A stretch of 64,000 nucleotides of DNA from Bromus sterilis (lineage: Eukaryota > Streptophyta > Magnoliopsida > Poales > Poaceae). Under the pieces are notes generated by a model. That model had not been told where the DNA came from. It made no database searches and saw nothing but the letters and a program-made list of their open reading frames with translations. The DNA is taken from NCBI GenBank assembly GCA_950022295.1, contig OX465601.1, positions 178,253,501 to 178,317,500 on the forward strand, read 5' to 3'. This document shows, one piece after another, positions 63,033-64,000 of this stretch (position 1 is the stretch's first letter; every line of letters starts with the position of its first letter). The position numbers and the translations under genes were made by a program.

Positions 63033-64000
63033 ATGGAGGGCGAGACCTCAGGCTCGCGAGGGAGGGGTCGGGGTCATGCGCTCCCACCTCTGGCTCTACG
63101 GAGGTCTTTTCTCGAGAGTATTTCCTCGCCTCCTCCTTCTACTGATGAGCCGCCCAGGGGGAGAGGAGGTCGAAAGAAGACTGGGAGAGGCAAAGAAGGT
63201 GGTAGTCGCGGGAAAGGGAGACGAACACCTTCTGCTGCTTCCTCGCCGCCACCTCCGGCTGATTCACCAGAGCACTGCAGGGTGGACCAGCCTGAGGTGG
63301 AGGAGGAGGCTACGTCCACCCGCACGACCTGGAGTCCCTGGCCGGACCAGCCGGAGCAGCACACGCCTAAGAGGGAGGCTGGTGCCGAGCTGGACACTAC
63401 GGATGAGGAGGAGGTAGCTGAGGGTACCACCGTGTACCAGCGTGGGGGTACACGGCTCCCGTCCGTGCCGGTGACTCCCGCCCATAAGTGGTTGATTACG
63501 CCTGATGGAGAGACGTAAGTGCACTTATACTCTCTTCCGGTACCTTCTATACTTATGTCTATCTGATGGCTTTGTCTTTTTATACCGCAGGGGTTGGATA
63601 TACGGCAATGGTGTCCGCAATCCCAACTCCATCCTTGGTGTGCTCGTCAGGGAGAACTTCCCGGGGCTGGTTCAATTGCCCGGACCTGATGAGGTTCCGC
63701 AGCCTGGACTCAAATGGGAGCACTATTGTGCTGCCCCGGCCCCGCCGGATACGACCATCAACGGGGTCGAATGCCACACCAGAGCCAACATGGTGATCAA
63801 CGGCTTTTGGGTAATTTCTGTTTCACACAATAAAATCTTGACAATAGCTAGTTGGTGCACTCATCAGTGTTGTCTCGTGCTATTGCAGGTCTACTACAAG
63901 GTCGATGAGTCCAAGGAGCAGGAGGCGGAGGACGTGTTAGTTGCAGAGGCCACGCGCCTCTTGCAGAACACAAGGCACGAGATGCGAGTGCAGGCGGTCC
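63033..64000 (+). CDS. Second CACTA-2 gene, Transposase_24 (Ptta/En/Spm)-like, 3' end outside window
   Basis: Exon 1 (63033-63514) starts MEGETSGSRGRGRG and is basic and Ser/Pro-rich, then ends TPAHKWLITPDGE. Exon 2 (63591-63810) encodes GWIYGNGVRNPNSILGVLVR and WEHYCAAPAPPDTTINGVEC. Exon 3 starts at 63889 with VYYKVDESKEQEAEDVL and runs to the window edge. Donors (GT at 63515 and 63811) and acceptors (CAG ending 63590 and 63888) keep phase exactly, and no stop is seen. The exon 2-3 region resembles the plant Transposase_24 family found beside TNP2 genes. By analogy with the En/Spm accessory protein it may bind the subterminal repeats; this is inference. It may have been expressed as an alternative splice form of the transposase transcript. 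Confidence 0.8.

Larger units (their letters stand above)
56689..64000 (+). mobile_element. CACTA-2, 5' part of a CACTA DNA transposon running off the window
   Basis: It begins CACTACTGGAATT at 56689, preceded by candidate target duplication TCT (56686-56688). TTTGCCGTCTG/CAGACGGCAAA palindromic subterminal repeats follow, then a leader exon, introns, a near-intact TNP2-type transposase gene and a second gene of the Transposase_24 (Ptta/En/Spm) type. The right end is outside the window. It is a different family from CACTA-1 by subterminal motif, and much less damaged. Confidence 0.92.

Overview
This is plant nuclear DNA made almost entirely of nested transposable elements. I find no convincing host gene. 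Several things point to a large-genome grass, most likely a Triticeae species such as wheat, rye, barley or goatgrass; this is inference. They are: two large CACTA DNA transposons with grass-type subterminal repeats (GGCGCAC/GTGCGCC and TTTGCCGTCTG), chromovirus, Tat-like and Athila-like Ty3/gypsy retrotransposons, and insertions inside insertions.

Layout. (1) Positions 1-47118 belong largely to one old minus-strand Ty3/gypsy element, called A0 here. Its primer-binding site is at 14344-14356 and its very long 5' LTR (about 4.2 kb once insertions are removed) lies in four pieces: 14360-14573, 25856-27086, 36949-37299 and 44653-47118. (2) CACTA-1 (350-13511, TSD ATG) sits in A0's internal region. 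It carries a broken TNP2-type transposase gene, a broken Ulp1-like gene, a small broken gene with an RNase H1-N/viroplasmin-like domain, and a 5'-truncated LINE in its first intron. (3) Element A (14574-25855, TSD CCTTA) is a young, structurally complete chromovirus with an open 1480-codon gag-pol and an extra 230-codon ORF before gag. (4) Element B (27087-36948, TSD CTCGC) is a Tat-like element with damaged gag and protease, no reverse transcriptase or integrase, two tandem-repeat arrays and a multi-exon antisense gene. (5) Element C (37300-44652, TSD GCTCA) is an Athila-like non-autonomous element whose only coding region is an orphan protein unlike gag or pol. (6) Element D (47481-54416, minus strand) is a relative of C with a gag remnant. 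(7) 54420-56688 is a partial LTR-like segment. (8) CACTA-2 (56689 to the right edge) has a nearly intact transposase gene (one frameshift), a second spliced gene that runs off the window, a 212-nt hairpin and a long purine tract.

How the parts relate. The autonomous-looking modules are element A (complete gag, protease, RT, RNase H, integrase and chromodomain) and, less certainly, CACTA-2. B, C and D lack enzymes and would need proteins from relatives elsewhere. A, B and C each landed directly in A0's LTR, as three clean 5-bp target duplications show. By-eye LTR divergence gives B (about 4%) older than A (under 1%). The most interesting items are the proteins carried alongside the standard enzymes: the pre-gag ORF of A, the antisense gene of B, the orphan ORF of C and the third gene of CACTA-1.
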